A stretch of DNA of 64,000 nt from NCBI RefSeq assembly GCF_003362725.1, contig NZ_QKTV01000009.1, positions 62,001 to 126,000 on the forward strand. Reading direction: 5' to 3'. The stretch's first letter is position 1; each line of letters opens with the position of its first letter. This stretch comes from Winogradskyella aurantiaca. Lineage in GTDB: Bacteria > Bacteroidota > Bacteroidia > Flavobacteriales > Flavobacteriaceae. Made by a program: the position numbers and the translations under genes. This document shows positions 37,354 through 46,945 of this stretch, in pieces. The notes beneath the pieces are model-generated. The model worked only from the letters and a program-made list of their open reading frames with translations, had not been told where the DNA came from and did not search any database.

Positions 37354-38895
37354 ATGGCCAATTTCTTATTCGTATGTGCAGAAAATGACGGTATTCCAAA
37401 TTGCAAGGCTGGTGGCATGGGAGATGTTGTTAGAGATGTACCCAGAGTTATTGCAGAAAAGGGAGATACCGTTCATGTTGTCACCCCATCTTATAGCAGA
37501 CTTCATAAGAATGGTAGCGTAATCTCAGAAATTAAAATTAACTATCGTGGTAAGACTACAATTCTTGAATTATATAGAGTGCCGCCCAAAAAGGAGTTTG
37601 AGGGACTGACACACTATGTAATTCATCATGACGATATTGAGTCAGGGAACATAGCCGATATTTATTTTAATGATGAGGATCAGCCATTTTTTACAGATTC
37701 CTGTATGTTTTCTTTATTCTGTACTGCCGTTTCGCAGGCTATTAAGGATGAAGTTTTTGGTATCCTGGACATTGTTCATTTGCATGATTGGCATACCAGT
37801 CTTATTCTCTTTTTAAGGTCATATCATCCTGATTTTGGCCGTCTTAAGAATATAACAATGGTCTATTCTATACATAATCTGGCAATTCAAGGTATTCGTC
37901 CCTTACGGGATAATTATGCGTCTATACAAGCATTCTATCCAGAACTCGAATTAGTGGATGCTGATATCCAGGATCACAGGTATTTGGATTGTATTAATCT
38001 TATGTCTGTTGGAATTAGATTAGCAGATGCTGTTCATACGGTATCTCCATCTTATATGGAGGATATTCAGAAACCAAGTGATTTCCCAAATTTTGTCGGT
38101 GGAGAAGGACTAGAGCGGGATTTAATAGAAGCGAACGGGCAAGGAAGATTATTTGGAATCCTTAATGGTTGTAATTATAAGAACATTAATAAGGCTAAAA
38201 GAGGTGCCTTCTATTCAAATGCTGTTCAGGCCATTTTTAAATGGCTTCAGAAACCTGACAAGGAATACAAGTATGAGTTTCTCATACATACAGGCGAAAA
38301 AATAGCCGATTTAATGAAGGACAAGCCCAACTTTGTTTGTGCCAGTGTCGCCAGGTTAACGGAACAGAAGTTCTACATTTTTAAACAGAATCCTCAAATT
38401 TTAATTGAGATACTTGATCTATTGAAAGAACGCAATGGAATTTATGTGGTTCTTGGGACAGGTGCTCCGGAATATGAAGAACTACTTCGCAATATCAGTA
38501 GAGAACATAAGAATCTGGTGTTCTTTAATGGCCAGTCAGAGGAGGTAATAGATTCAATTTATACTGAATCAGATTTGTATTTGATGCCAAGTCTATTTGA
38601 ACCCTGCGGTATTAGTCAAATGCTGGCAATGCGTAATGGTCAGCCTTGCCTGGTACATGCTACAGGTGGTCTCATAGATACCGTGGAAGATCAAGAAACA
38701 GGATTTCATTTTAAAGGAAATAACCTAGAAGAAAAGGGTGTTGATTTTATTAATTCATTCACCAAAGTATTGGACTTATTTTTTAATGACCCGAAACAGT
38801 GGAAAAGTGTTAAAAAATCCGCGAAAAAACAACGATTTACTTGGAGTAAATCGGTGGAGGAATACTACAAAAGTCTTTACCTGATTGACTCGTGA
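37354..38895 (+). CDS. Glycogen/starch synthase-like glycosyltransferase (GT5)
   Basis: The 513-residue protein has the GT5 ADP-glucose-binding motif KAGGMGDV near residue 18, HLHDWHTSLI near 142, and a C-terminal GT-B domain with LYLMPSLFEPCGISQMLAM near 407. GT5 enzymes extend alpha-1,4-glucan from ADP-glucose. No glgC, branching enzyme or phosphorylase gene is nearby, so it is an orphan in this window; a glycogen role is inferred from family. It sits between eno and gltA with its own 5' gap of 157 nt. Confidence 0.85.
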   Translation: MANFLFVCAENDGIPNCKAGGMGDVVRDVPRVIAEKGDTVHVVTPSYSRLHKNGSVISEIKINYRGKTTILELYRVPPKKEFEGLTHYVIHHDDIESGNIADIYFNDEDQPFFTDSCMFSLFCTAVSQAIKDEVFGILDIVHLHDWHTSLILFLRSYHPDFGRLKNITMVYSIHNLAIQGIRPLRDNYASIQAFYPELELVDADIQDHRYLDCINLMSVGIRLADAVHTVSPSYMEDIQKPSDFPNFVGGEGLERDLIEANGQGRLFGILNGCNYKNINKAKRGAFYSNAVQAIFKWLQKPDKEYKYEFLIHTGEKIADLMKDKPNFVCASVARLTEQKFYIFKQNPQILIEILDLLKERNGIYVVLGTGAPEYEELLRNISREHKNLVFFNGQSEEVIDSIYTESDLYLMPSLFEPCGISQMLAMRNGQPCLVHATGGLIDTVEDQETGFHFKGNNLEEKGVDFINSFTKVLDLFFNDPKQWKSVKKSAKKQRFTWSKSVEEYYKSLYLIDS

Positions 38896-39057
38896 TACAA
38901 AGAGATGACATCAGTAAGAAAATACGTGTTAAAATTCCGTTCATTCTAATAGAATAGCTATTTCAATTTACCAAATCCATGTTAATTCTACTTTCGAAAT
39001 CGTTATAGTTTTCGTAAATTCGCGTACCTTTTTTAGAATCAAAAAATCAATTATTAA

Positions 39058-40344
39058 ATGTCAGACAAAGCTATAGTAGAAATCGATGGAAATAAGCATG
39101 AATTGCCTCTTATCAAAGGAACTGAAAATGAGGTTGCAATTGATATTAAGGCGCTGAGATCGTCTACTGGAGGTGCCATTACTATTGATCCTGGATATAA
39201 AAATACGGGTAGTTGTGAGAGTGCAATTACATTCTTAGATGGTGAAAAGGGTATTTTAAGGTATCGCGGTTATTCAATAGAGGAACTCGCTGAAAAGGCA
39301 AGCTTTCTAGAAGTGGCTTATCTTTTGATTTTTGGAGAATTACCAACTGGTGAAGAACTGGACAAGTTCTATACAGATATTAAGTCACATGCTGTTGTTG
39401 ATGAGGATGTTAAAAAAATCATTGATGCTTTTCCAAAGGCGGCCCATCCAATGGGAGTATTATCGTCATTGACCAGTGCTTTAACTGCATTTAATCCATC
39501 TACTGTTGACGTTCGTAATAATGATGAGATGTATAATGCCATAGTTAAAATTCTCGGTAAGTTTCCTGTACTAGTGGCATGGACCATGCGAAAAAAGCAA
39601 GGGCTTCCACTAATTTATGGAGATGACAATCTAAGCTATGTTGAGAACGTGCTTAAAATGATGTTTAAGAGTCCTAATAGCGAATACGAACAAAACCCAG
39701 TTTTGATAGATGCTTTAAACAAACTGTTAATCCTTCATGCTGACCATGAGCAAAATTGTTCGGCGTCAACAGTAAGAATCACAGGTTCATCACATGCAGG
39801 TTTATTTGTTTCCCTTTCAGCTGGAATTTCGGCACTTTGGGGTCCATTGCATGGAGGAGCTAATCAAGCCGTATTAGAAATGCTTGAAGCTATTAAGGAA
39901 GATGGTGGTGACACTAAGAAGTATATGGCAAAAGCAAAGGATAAAGAAGATCCGTTTAGATTGATGGGCTTTGGACATAGAGTTTATAAAAATTTCGATC
40001 CAAGAGCTAGAATTATAAAAAAGGCGGCGGATGAAGTTTTAGGTGATCTTGGGATTGAGGATCCAATTTTAGATGTTGCCAAAGGGCTAGAGAAAGAGGC
40101 TTTAGAAGATCAGTATTTTGTGGACAGAAAGCTCTATCCAAATGTTGACTTTTATTCTGGTATCATCTATAGAGCTATGGGGATACCAGTTGAAATGTTC
40201 ACCGTTATGTTTGCATTAGGGCGTTTACCAGGATGGATAGCCCAGTGGAGAGAAATGCGACTAAGAAAAGAACCAATTGGTCGTCCAAGGCAATTATATG
40301 TTGGTGAAACATATAGACCATTTAAATCACTTAGCGAAAGATAA
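39058..40344 (+). CDS. gltA: Citrate synthase
   Basis: The 428-residue type II-like enzyme condenses oxaloacetate with acetyl-CoA. Key segments are GYSIEELAEKASFLEVAYLL near 70, ILHADHEQNCSASTVR near 226, LHGGANQAVLEML near 266 and MGFGHRVYKNFDPRARI near 302. The catalytic His and Asp lie in HGGANQ and the region around 360 (NVDFYSGIIYRAMGIP). It has its own 5' gap of 162 nt and a terminator. Confidence 0.97.
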   Translation: MSDKAIVEIDGNKHELPLIKGTENEVAIDIKALRSSTGGAITIDPGYKNTGSCESAITFLDGEKGILRYRGYSIEELAEKASFLEVAYLLIFGELPTGEELDKFYTDIKSHAVVDEDVKKIIDAFPKAAHPMGVLSSLTSALTAFNPSTVDVRNNDEMYNAIVKILGKFPVLVAWTMRKKQGLPLIYGDDNLSYVENVLKMMFKSPNSEYEQNPVLIDALNKLLILHADHEQNCSASTVRITGSSHAGLFVSLSAGISALWGPLHGGANQAVLEMLEAIKEDGGDTKKYMAKAKDKEDPFRLMGFGHRVYKNFDPRARIIKKAADEVLGDLGIEDPILDVAKGLEKEALEDQYFVDRKLYPNVDFYSGIIYRAMGIPVEMFTVMFALGRLPGWIAQWREMRLRKEPIGRPRQLYVGETYRPFKSLSER

Positions 40345-40349
40345 TCAGC

Positions 40350-40378
40350 AAAGCTTCATCATACCAATGAAGCTTTTT
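40350..40378 (+). terminator. Rho-independent terminator after gltA
   Basis: AAAGCTTCAT and ATGAAGCTTT form a perfect 10-bp stem with a CATACCA-type loop, then a T-run. It starts 6 nt after the gltA stop and ends 12 nt before the next start codon, so it may partly read through. Confidence 0.85.
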
Positions 40379-40389
40379 CTATTTATTTC

Positions 40390-41301
40390 ATGGAATTAAA
40401 TATTACAAATGAAACATCGCGTTTAAGAGCGGTAATTCTTGGTACAGCTAAGAGTAATGGACCTACACCTAGTGTAGAGGAATGTTACGATCCAAAAAGT
40501 CGGGAGCACGTCATTGCGGGAACTTACCCAAAAGAGAACGATATGATTCTGGAAATGGAAGGAGTAGCTGAAGTGTTGAAAAAATACGATGTTACCGTTT
40601 ACAGACCCGAAGTTCTGGAGAATTACAATCAGATTTTTGCAAGAGATATTTCATTTGTAATTGACAACAAGATTATTATTGCTAATATTTTGCCAGACCG
40701 CAAACGAGAGGTCGAGGCCACAGAATATGTCTGGATAAATGTCGATAAAGCCAATCGTATTATTCTACCCGACGAGTGTCACGTAGAGGGTGGTGATGTG
40801 ATGCCATGGAATGATTATATTTTTATAGGAACATATTCGGGATCTGATTATTCATCATATATCACGGCCCGCACTAATATGGCGGCAGTGGCGGCGATTC
40901 GGGAGCTTTTTCCTAATAAGATTGTCAAGTCTTTTGAACTACGCAAGCATAATACCAATCCCAAGGAAAATGCCCTACACCTGGATTGTTGTTTTCAACC
41001 TGTTGGAAAAGATAAAGCCATCCTTCATAAGAATGGATTTCTTGTAGAAGAGGAATATCAATGGCTGGTGAATTTCTTTGGAAAGGAAAATATATTTGAA
41101 ATCACAAAGGACGAAATGTACGATATGTACAGTAATGTATTTTCAATTTCAGAAGACGTGGTTATTTCTGAAAGAAATTTTACCAGGTTAAATAATTGGT
41201 TAAGAGATTGTTCTATAAAGGTAGAAGAAGTTAAGTATTCTGAAATTGCAAAACAAGAAGGGCTTTTAAGGTGCTCGACTATGCCCTTGATTAGGGATTA
41301 A
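40390..41301 (+). CDS. Dimethylarginine dimethylaminohydrolase/amidinotransferase-like protein
   Basis: The 303-residue protein belongs to the pentein (guanidino-modifying) superfamily. It has FARDISFVI near 86, HVEGGDVMPW near 133, the His region ALHLDCCFQPVG near 196 and a C-terminal Cys in LLRCSTMPLI that fits the catalytic nucleophile. Members hydrolyse or transfer guanidino groups of arginine-like substrates; the exact substrate is not deducible. It starts 45 nt after gltA. A second pentein enzyme (ctlX) lies 9 kb downstream. Confidence 0.75.
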   Translation: MELNITNETSRLRAVILGTAKSNGPTPSVEECYDPKSREHVIAGTYPKENDMILEMEGVAEVLKKYDVTVYRPEVLENYNQIFARDISFVIDNKIIIANILPDRKREVEATEYVWINVDKANRIILPDECHVEGGDVMPWNDYIFIGTYSGSDYSSYITARTNMAAVAAIRELFPNKIVKSFELRKHNTNPKENALHLDCCFQPVGKDKAILHKNGFLVEEEYQWLVNFFGKENIFEITKDEMYDMYSNVFSISEDVVISERNFTRLNNWLRDCSIKVEEVKYSEIAKQEGLLRCSTMPLIRD

Positions 41302-41304
41302 AAT

Positions 41305-41571
41305 TTACTCCCGATACAAAAAATAATTTCTCACTAATTCTATATATTCTCGCTTAGCATCTTCAGGAGTGATATCCTGGGTTTGAAATAAGGCATTGGT
41401 CTTAAAGGCATTAATAATCGCTTTTTTACTGCTAGGACGCCCATAATCATTGGTGGCCTTCTTATAATAAGCATAAAGACGTAGCAAGAAATCAGCAGGA
41501 AATGGATCCATATGAGCATTCACTTGCTCAACAGCTTTATGAAACTCCTTATCTAATTCTTCGGGACTCAT
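41305..41571 (-). CDS. Acyl-CoA-binding protein (ACBP family)
   Basis: The 88-residue helical protein matches ACBP: LDKEFHKAVEQVNAHMDPFP, then RLYAYYKKATNDYGRPSSKK, and a C-terminal EDAKREYIELVRNYFL. The Tyr and Lys residues that clamp CoA in animal ACBPs (YYKKAT) are present. These proteins carry long-chain acyl-CoA. It is the last gene of the rsfS-ftsH-LUD-cdsA-psd run and overlaps psd by 4 nt, so a phospholipid-supply role is likely but inferred. Confidence 0.8.
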   Translation of the reverse strand: MSPEELDKEFHKAVEQVNAHMDPFPADFLLRLYAYYKKATNDYGRPSSKKAIINAFKTNALFQTQDITPEDAKREYIELVRNYFLYRE

Positions 41572-42221
41572 TTTATTTGGGCAATAATACTCTCGCCACC
41601 CCTAACTTTATCATTAAGTGAGACCTTAATATCCGCATCAAGGGGAAGAAAGACGTCAACTCTTGAACCAAATTTAATAAATCCTGAGTCAGCTCCTTGC
41701 AAGACTCTTAAGTCCTTCTGCGCATAATTTACAATGCGTTTAGCTAAAGCACCTGCGATTTGACGGTATAAAATTTCACCAATTGTTGCATTCTTTACAA
41801 CCACCGTGGTACGTTCATTTTCTTCGCTGGCCTTGGGATGCCAAGCAACTAGGTATTTGCCAGGATGGTACTTACTAAAAGTAACCTCACCAGAATTTGG
41901 GTATCTGGTGACATGAACGTTTAAAGGAGACATAAATATGGAAACCTGAATGCGTTTATCGTTAAAATATTCGTTTTCCATAACCTCTTCAATAACTACC
42001 ACCTTTCCATCCACTGGAGATGTTATGGTATTATCGTCAAGGTTTGTATAACGCTTCGGATTTCTAAAAAATTGTAGAATTAGAATAAATAAAGCCAATA
42101 TAACTAGCATGAGAGTCATTCTCAGCCATTCAATGGTTATAAAATAATCAATTGTAAAAAACGAGAGTACTACAATTACTAATGAAATAAAAATGATGCT
42201 TTGCCCTTCCTTATGAAACAT
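41568..42221 (-). CDS. psd: Phosphatidylserine decarboxylase-family protein
   Basis: The protein is about 217 residues if it starts at the ATG at 42221 (MFHKEGQSII), which overlaps the cdsA stop by 11 nt; an upstream in-frame ATG at 42263 lies deep inside cdsA. Two membrane helices occupy residues 10-50. The Psd core has TSPVDGKVVVIEE near 76, VHVTRYPNSGEV near 107 and the self-cleavage Ser in KFGSRVDVFLP near 190 (the family motif is GST or GSS; here GSR). It makes phosphatidylethanolamine and should become a pyruvoyl enzyme after cleavage. Confidence 0.88.
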   Translation of the reverse strand: MFHKEGQSIIFISLVIVVLSFFTIDYFITIEWLRMTLMLVILALFILILQFFRNPKRYTNLDDNTITSPVDGKVVVIEEVMENEYFNDKRIQVSIFMSPLNVHVTRYPNSGEVTFSKYHPGKYLVAWHPKASEENERTTVVVKNATIGEILYRQIAGALAKRIVNYAQKDLRVLQGADSGFIKFGSRVDVFLPLDADIKVSLNDKVRGGESIIAQIK

Positions 42222-43032
42222 AATTGATGATTCTGAGAAATAAGTAAATAAATGGTGCCGCAAAGATAATACTATCTAAGCGATCAAGTATACCTCCATG
42301 CCCAGGCATAATAACGCCACTGTCCTTAACCTGAGCTTGGCGTTTGAATTTGGACTCAATTAAATCTCCTAAGGTGCCTAAAACACTTACAATAATTGAT
42401 AGTATTAACCAGTTAGAAAATTCGAGTGTATCAGTGAATTTTGCAATAAAATAGCTGGCAATCCCTGAAAAAAATAGCCCACCAAGAAATCCTTCAACGG
42501 TTTTCTTAGGCGAAATACGTGGAAAGAGTTTCTGTTTACCAAAGTTTTTACCCACTAAATAGGCGAAACTGTCATTAACCCAAACTAAAATAAAGCTACC
42601 AAGAAGTAAAAACGGAGTAAAATTGTTCTGGTAGTTAGCGATCATCAACATAAAGACAAATCCTGACGTTAGATAAAAGGTAATGGTTAAATACCGCTTT
42701 GATTCAAAAAGAGGAATTACTTTTTCAGATAGTAAATCCTTAATAAGTATCAGATTCACAAAAATGGTTGTAACCAGATAAATCTGTAAGGCGTCAGAGC
42801 TACCTTTTTGATAGTCTGTATAAAGCATCCAATAACCAAAGCTTATATATATCAAGAGAAATATGATATAGGCAATTTTAGACCTTAATTCTATTAATTT
42901 GATATATTCAGCTGTTGCCATAAGGCCAAATACCATTAAAATCAAAAACAGGGATAATCGTGTATACAGCGATAAAACTAAAAGCGATACATACAGAGCT
43001 CCGGATATAGCTCTAGTTGCAAGTTCTTTCAT
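42211..43032 (-). CDS. cdsA: Phosphatidate cytidylyltransferase
   Basis: This 273-residue membrane protein has about eight helices. The C-terminal CDP-alcohol-forming signature is VKDSGVIMPGHGGILDRLDS near 236, with the two Asp residues conserved. It makes CDP-diacylglycerol from phosphatidate and CTP, the precursor of all bacterial phospholipids. Its ATG directly follows the LUD-gene stop (TAAATG) and its 3' end overlaps psd, so the three genes are tightly coupled. Confidence 0.93.
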   Translation of the reverse strand: MKELATRAISGALYVSLLVLSLYTRLSLFLILMVFGLMATAEYIKLIELRSKIAYIIFLLIYISFGYWMLYTDYQKGSSDALQIYLVTTIFVNLILIKDLLSEKVIPLFESKRYLTITFYLTSGFVFMLMIANYQNNFTPFLLLGSFILVWVNDSFAYLVGKNFGKQKLFPRISPKKTVEGFLGGLFFSGIASYFIAKFTDTLEFSNWLILSIIVSVLGTLGDLIESKFKRQAQVKDSGVIMPGHGGILDRLDSIIFAAPFIYLFLRIINYVS

Positions 43033-43641
43033 TTAAAGGTCTTCAAGTAGAAGTAGGTAAAGATTTTTGGAACTGCTGCCATAAGTCATAAAGTCTTTAT
43101 CCTCAACAGTCTTAAAGTGTTTTATCGTTGTGATATTGGTGGGGATTTTAGATTTGTTCTTTTCCTTTATGCCTTTTAATCCTTCGCCAATAGTCTCTAC
43201 AAACTGACTGGTTGTGGCAAAAATGATAAAATTCGATGGCAATTCTTTTAACTTCTTCTCCGCTATTTGGTTGGAAGAAATGAGTAAGGAGCCATCATCT
43301 GAAATTAAATACTCACAAGTAGAAAAGAAAAAGGTTGCTTCAGAAGGATTTTTACTGGTTTTTAACTGGAAGCCCTCAAATTTACGCTCCAAACGATCAT
43401 CTAAGATTAAGGCTGTTTTGTCTGACCAGTTATTTTCACTGAGTATATTCTGTAGGCTTTCGTTGATCTCTTGCAAATTTTCACAATAGAGAAATTTGCC
43501 ACCATTAGCATTGAAATTAATTGTAAATCTCTCGTCTGCAGGCAACTTCACTTCAGGCATGTATTTGCCCCGTTCGTGATTTGGAATTTGCTCCTCGGTT
43601 TTTTCTGATTTTCTTCCGAAAAGCCTTTTAAATATACTCAT
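43033..43641 (-). CDS. LUD-domain (LutC-like) protein
   Basis: The 202-residue protein begins MSIFKRLFGRKSEK and has a C-terminal LUD-type fold, with LISDDGSLLISSNQIAEKKL near 112 and FIIFATTSQFVETIGEGL near 137. The LUD family includes LutC, part of lactate-oxidation complexes, but no lutA or lutB is nearby. Single LUD genes beside ftsH are common in Flavobacteriaceae and uncharacterised. It is the gene before cdsA and is separated from ftsH by 105 nt. Confidence 0.7.
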   Translation of the reverse strand: MSIFKRLFGRKSEKTEEQIPNHERGKYMPEVKLPADERFTINFNANGGKFLYCENLQEINESLQNILSENNWSDKTALILDDRLERKFEGFQLKTSKNPSEATFFFSTCEYLISDDGSLLISSNQIAEKKLKELPSNFIIFATTSQFVETIGEGLKGIKEKNKSKIPTNITTIKHFKTVEDKDFMTYGSSSKNLYLLLLEDL

Positions 43642-43746
43642 TTAACTACCTAGCTATTACTGTCAATTAAAAGGAATATTTCCAAAGATAACAAAACTAC
43701 CTACAACGCCTAGTTGTAAGGCTTTTTTTCGACAAAAAGAGAGGTT

Positions 43747-45720
43747 TTACTCTTCTTCATCAGCAGCACTGAGCGCAGGAGATTCACTGTCAATTTGAAG
43801 CGTTTCTGCTTTCTCAAATTTTCGCTTCCCAAAGATCTTCTCCAAATTGTCTTTAAAAATCACTTCTTTTTCAAGAAGTACTTCAGCCAGTTGTGTCAAT
43901 TTATCTTTGTTTGCTTCGAGAATTTTAATAGCACGCTGATACTGTTCTTCAATAATTGCTGATATTTCTTTATCAATCAATTCGGCAGTTTGCTCACTAT
44001 ATGGTTTGGTAAACCCATACTCAGATTGACCTGATGAATCATAATAAGTGAGATTACCAACTTGATCACTAAGGCCGTAAATCGTCACCATTGCTCTTGC
44101 TTGCTTTGTCACTTTTTCAAGATCACTCAAAGCGCCGGTTGAAATCTTATCGAAGATTACTTTTTCTGCAGCACGGCCTCCGAGGGCAGCACACATTTCA
44201 TCAAGCATTTGCTCAGGTCTAACGATTAATCGTTCCTCTGGTAAGTACCAGGCAGCACCGAGGGAACGGCCTCTTGGAACAATCGTCACTTTTACTAAAG
44301 GAGCGGCATGTTCAAGCATCCAGCTAATGGTGGCGTGTCCAGCCTCATGAAAAGCAACAGCACGTTTCTCCTCTGGGGTAATGATTTTATTTTTCTTTTC
44401 TAGACCACCTACAATACGATCTACCGCATCAAGGAAATCTTGTTTATTTACCGATTTTTTTCCTTTTCTAGCTGCAATCAGTGCGGCTTCATTACAGACG
44501 TTGGCAATATCAGCACCAGAAAATCCTGGTGTTTGCTTTGCTAAAAATTCAATATCGAGTGAGTCATCTTTTTTAAGTGGTCTTAGATGTACTTCAAATA
44601 TCTCTTTACGCTCTCTCACATCTGGAAGATCAACATAAATTTGACGGTCAAATCTTCCCGCTCGCATTAACGCCCCATCAAGAACATCAGCTCTGTTTGT
44701 AGCTGCCAAGACAATCACATTAGTATTGGTGCCAAAACCATCCATTTCGGTCAGTAATTGATTGAGCGTGTTTTCGCGTTCGTCATTAGAACCTGAGAAA
44801 TTAGCCTTACCTCGTGCACGGCCAATAGCATCTATTTCATCAATAAATATGATAGAAGGAGATTTTTCTTTGGCTTGTTTAAATAGGTCTCTTACTCGTG
44901 ATGCTCCAACACCAACAAACATTTCAACAAAATCTGATCCAGATAATGAGAAGAATGGAACTTTGGCCTCGCCAGCTACGGCTTTCGCTAAAAGGGTTTT
45001 ACCTGTTCCTGGAGGGCCTACTAATAATGCACCCTTTGGAATTTTACCTCCCAAAGAGGTATATTTTTCTGGAAACTTTAAAAAGTCTACAATTTCCTGA
45101 ACTTCTTCTTTAGCACCTTCAAGTCCTGCCACATCCTTAAACGATGTTTTAGTATCTGTCTTCTCATCAAAGAGTTTGGCTTTAGATTTTCCTATATTAA
45201 AAATCTGGCCTCCAGCGCCACCGCTGCCCCCTGCTGACATACGTCTCATTATAAAGATCCATACACCAATGATGAGAATAAAGGGCAACAAGGAGATAAG
45301 GAATTCTCCCCAGGCGTTACTCTCAGTCTTAAAAGCTATGGGAACGTTTAAGTTGTTTTCCTGATTTATTTTATTAATCTCTTCCTGGAAAAGTTTCAAA
45401 TCACCAAACTCAAAACGGTAATTAGGAACTGGTCCTACTGATGGAAACATCCCACCTGGTCTGGTTTTTTTGTGAATTTCTTTTTGGGAGGCTTCGGTGG
45501 TTAAATACACCCGTGCTTCACGATTGTTTACGATTTCAACATTCTTGACGTCACCATCTTTAAGAAAGGAGAAAAAGTCTGCAGGGGTAGTTTCGTTACC
45601 ATTTTGTCCTCCAAATCCTCCTGAAAATATTTGAATACCAAAGAAAACAGCAAGGATAATTGCGTATATCCAATAGGGACTGAACTTCGGTTTTTTATTA
45701 GAATTTTTAGTATTTGCCAT
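43747..45720 (-). CDS. ftsH: ATP-dependent zinc metalloprotease FtsH
   Basis: The 657-residue inner-membrane protease has two N-terminal helices (about 14-31 and 135-157) flanking a periplasmic domain. The AAA+ module has Walker [14 protein letters not shown] near 230 and Walker [17 protein letters not shown] near 290. The second region of homology is [20 protein letters not shown] near 343 and the zinc site is [12 protein letters not shown] near 458. FtsH degrades misfolded membrane proteins. It is 20 nt after rsfS in the same direction. Length and all catalytic residues are normal. Confidence 0.97.
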   Translation of the reverse strand: MANTKNSNKKPKFSPYWIYAIILAVFFGIQIFSGGFGGQNGNETTPADFFSFLKDGDVKNVEIVNNREARVYLTTEASQKEIHKKTRPGGMFPSVGPVPNYRFEFGDLKLFQEEINKINQENNLNVPIAFKTESNAWGEFLISLLPFILIIGVWIFIMRRMSAGGSGGAGGQIFNIGKSKAKLFDEKTDTKTSFKDVAGLEGAKEEVQEIVDFLKFPEKYTSLGGKIPKGALLVGPPGTGKTLLAKAVAGEAKVPFFSLSGSDFVEMFVGVGASRVRDLFKQAKEKSPSIIFIDEIDAIGRARGKANFSGSNDERENTLNQLLTEMDGFGTNTNVIVLAATNRADVLDGALMRAGRFDRQIYVDLPDVRERKEIFEVHLRPLKKDDSLDIEFLAKQTPGFSGADIANVCNEAALIAARKGKKSVNKQDFLDAVDRIVGGLEKKNKIITPEEKRAVAFHEAGHATISWMLEHAAPLVKVTIVPRGRSLGAAWYLPEERLIVRPEQMLDEMCAALGGRAAEKVIFDKISTGALSDLEKVTKQARAMVTIYGLSDQVGNLTYYDSSGQSEYGFTKPYSEQTAELIDKEISAIIEEQYQRAIKILEANKDKLTQLAEVLLEKEVIFKDNLEKIFGKRKFEKAETLQIDSESPALSAADEEE

Positions 45721-45740
45721 CTAATTATTAATCTTAAGAT

Positions 45741-46112
45741 TTAATAGCTTGTTGTTATTTCTGTGGTTTTAGCATCTCCCCATAAACTCTCAATGTCATA
45801 GTATTCTCTAATGTGTTTTTGAAATACATGTACAACCACATTGACATAATCAATCAAGACCCATTCTTGATTGTCCATACCCTCAACGTGCCAAGGTTTG
45901 TCTTTTAAAGATTTGCTAACTTGTTTCTGGATTGAATTTACGATGGCACTAACTTGAGTATTAGATGTACCTTCGCAGATGATAAAGTAATCACAAACCG
46001 TATTCTCTATTTCCCTTAAATCTAAAATCGTGATCTCCTTCCCTTTTACCTCTTCAATACCACTTAAAATTGTTGTTATTAATAGGTCTGCATTACTTTT
46101 GTTGTTGGTCAT
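45741..46112 (-). CDS. rsfS: Ribosomal silencing factor RsfS
   Basis: This 123-residue protein matches RsfS/DUF143: VKGKEITILDLREIENTVCD near 18, FIICEGTSNTQVSAIVNSIQ near 43 and WHVEGMDNQEWVLIDYVNVV near 78. It binds L14 (rplN is in this window) and blocks subunit joining in starved cells. It heads the run rsfS-ftsH-LUD-cdsA-psd-ACBP and is divergent from birA, a conserved flavobacterial arrangement. Confidence 0.94.
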   Translation of the reverse strand: MTNNKSNADLLITTILSGIEEVKGKEITILDLREIENTVCDYFIICEGTSNTQVSAIVNSIQKQVSKSLKDKPWHVEGMDNQEWVLIDYVNVVVHVFQKHIREYYDIESLWGDAKTTEITTSY

Positions 46113-46207
46113 TCAATTGAATTATATTTATACAAATTTATTATAATTTTTGTTGAAGTTTTACCTTATAGTCATAAGAAAACCATAAAAATAATTCCTT
46201 CTCAATC

Positions 46208-46939
46208 ATGCCTATAATCAAACTTGATGCCACTGATTCTACCAATTCGTATTTGAAACGAATTAGTGCGGAGCAGCCATTGGAAGATTATACCATTATA
46301 CAGGCAAATACACAATCTAAAGGTCGTGGTCAAATGGGAACCTCTTGGCAATCCGAATCTGGCAAAAACCTTACTGTCAGTGTGTTTAAGGATGTTTCGT
46401 TTTTAAAATTTGAAGAGCAGTATTTTATTAGTATTGTCACGGCTTTAGCAGTTGCTGAAACTTTAAAAAAACTCAAAACTCCTAACATTAAGATTAAATG
46501 GCCTAACGACATTTTGTCAGAAACTTTCAAGATCTCAGGGATATTAATAGAAAACGTAGTTAAAAACAATGAGCTTAAAAGCGCCATTGTTGGAGTTGGT
46601 ATTAATGTTAACCAGCGTTTTTTTGATGATTTACCTAAGGCCTCTTCGGTTTTACTGCAGTCTGGAAAAGTTTATAACGTTGATGAGGTATTAGATGTAT
46701 TTATAAAAGAATTAATGCACTTTTTCCAAAGACTCATGAATAAAGAGTTGGGTGCCTTAAAATCCGAATACGAAGAACAATTGTTTAGAATCCATAAACC
46801 ATCCACTTTTATGGTAGAAGACGGGCAGCATTTGACAGGCTATATTAATGGTATTAATCATCAGGGCCATTTGGAGGTCCTAACCGAGGACGCCATTATC
46901 AGAACTTATGATATGAAAGAAATACGCCTACTCTATTAG
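46208..46939 (+). CDS. birA: Biotin--[acetyl-CoA carboxylase] ligase, catalytic domain only
   Basis: The 243-residue product has the biotin-protein ligase core: KLDATDSTNSYLKR at the start, the biotinyl-AMP loop SKGRGQMGTSWQSESGKNLT near 38-57, and IKIKWPNDILS near 97. It lacks the N-terminal DNA-binding helix-turn-helix of E. coli BirA, so it is an enzyme and not a repressor. It adds biotin to the acetyl-CoA carboxylase carrier protein. It is divergent from rsfS. Confidence 0.93.
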   Translation: MPIIKLDATDSTNSYLKRISAEQPLEDYTIIQANTQSKGRGQMGTSWQSESGKNLTVSVFKDVSFLKFEEQYFISIVTALAVAETLKKLKTPNIKIKWPNDILSETFKISGILIENVVKNNELKSAIVGVGINVNQRFFDDLPKASSVLLQSGKVYNVDEVLDVFIKELMHFFQRLMNKELGALKSEYEEQLFRIHKPSTFMVEDGQHLTGYINGINHQGHLEVLTEDAIIRTYDMKEIRLLY

Positions 46940-46945
46940 ATGGTG

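Noticed and set aside
42222-42263. Longer psd start at 42263
   Set aside because: It lies deep within cdsA, and the extra residues are out-of-frame cdsA sequence; the ATG at 42221 gives a normal Psd N-terminus.
43680-43735. CCTACAAC..GTTGTAAGG hairpin with a T-run between ftsH and the LUD gene
   Set aside because: The T-run lies on the strand opposite to transcription here, and no rightward gene ends at this point, so it is not a functional terminator for these genes.
44762-45100. Open frame of 112 codons opposite ftsH
   Set aside because: Shadow of the AAA+ domain coding sequence on the other strand; no start context or recognisable domain.
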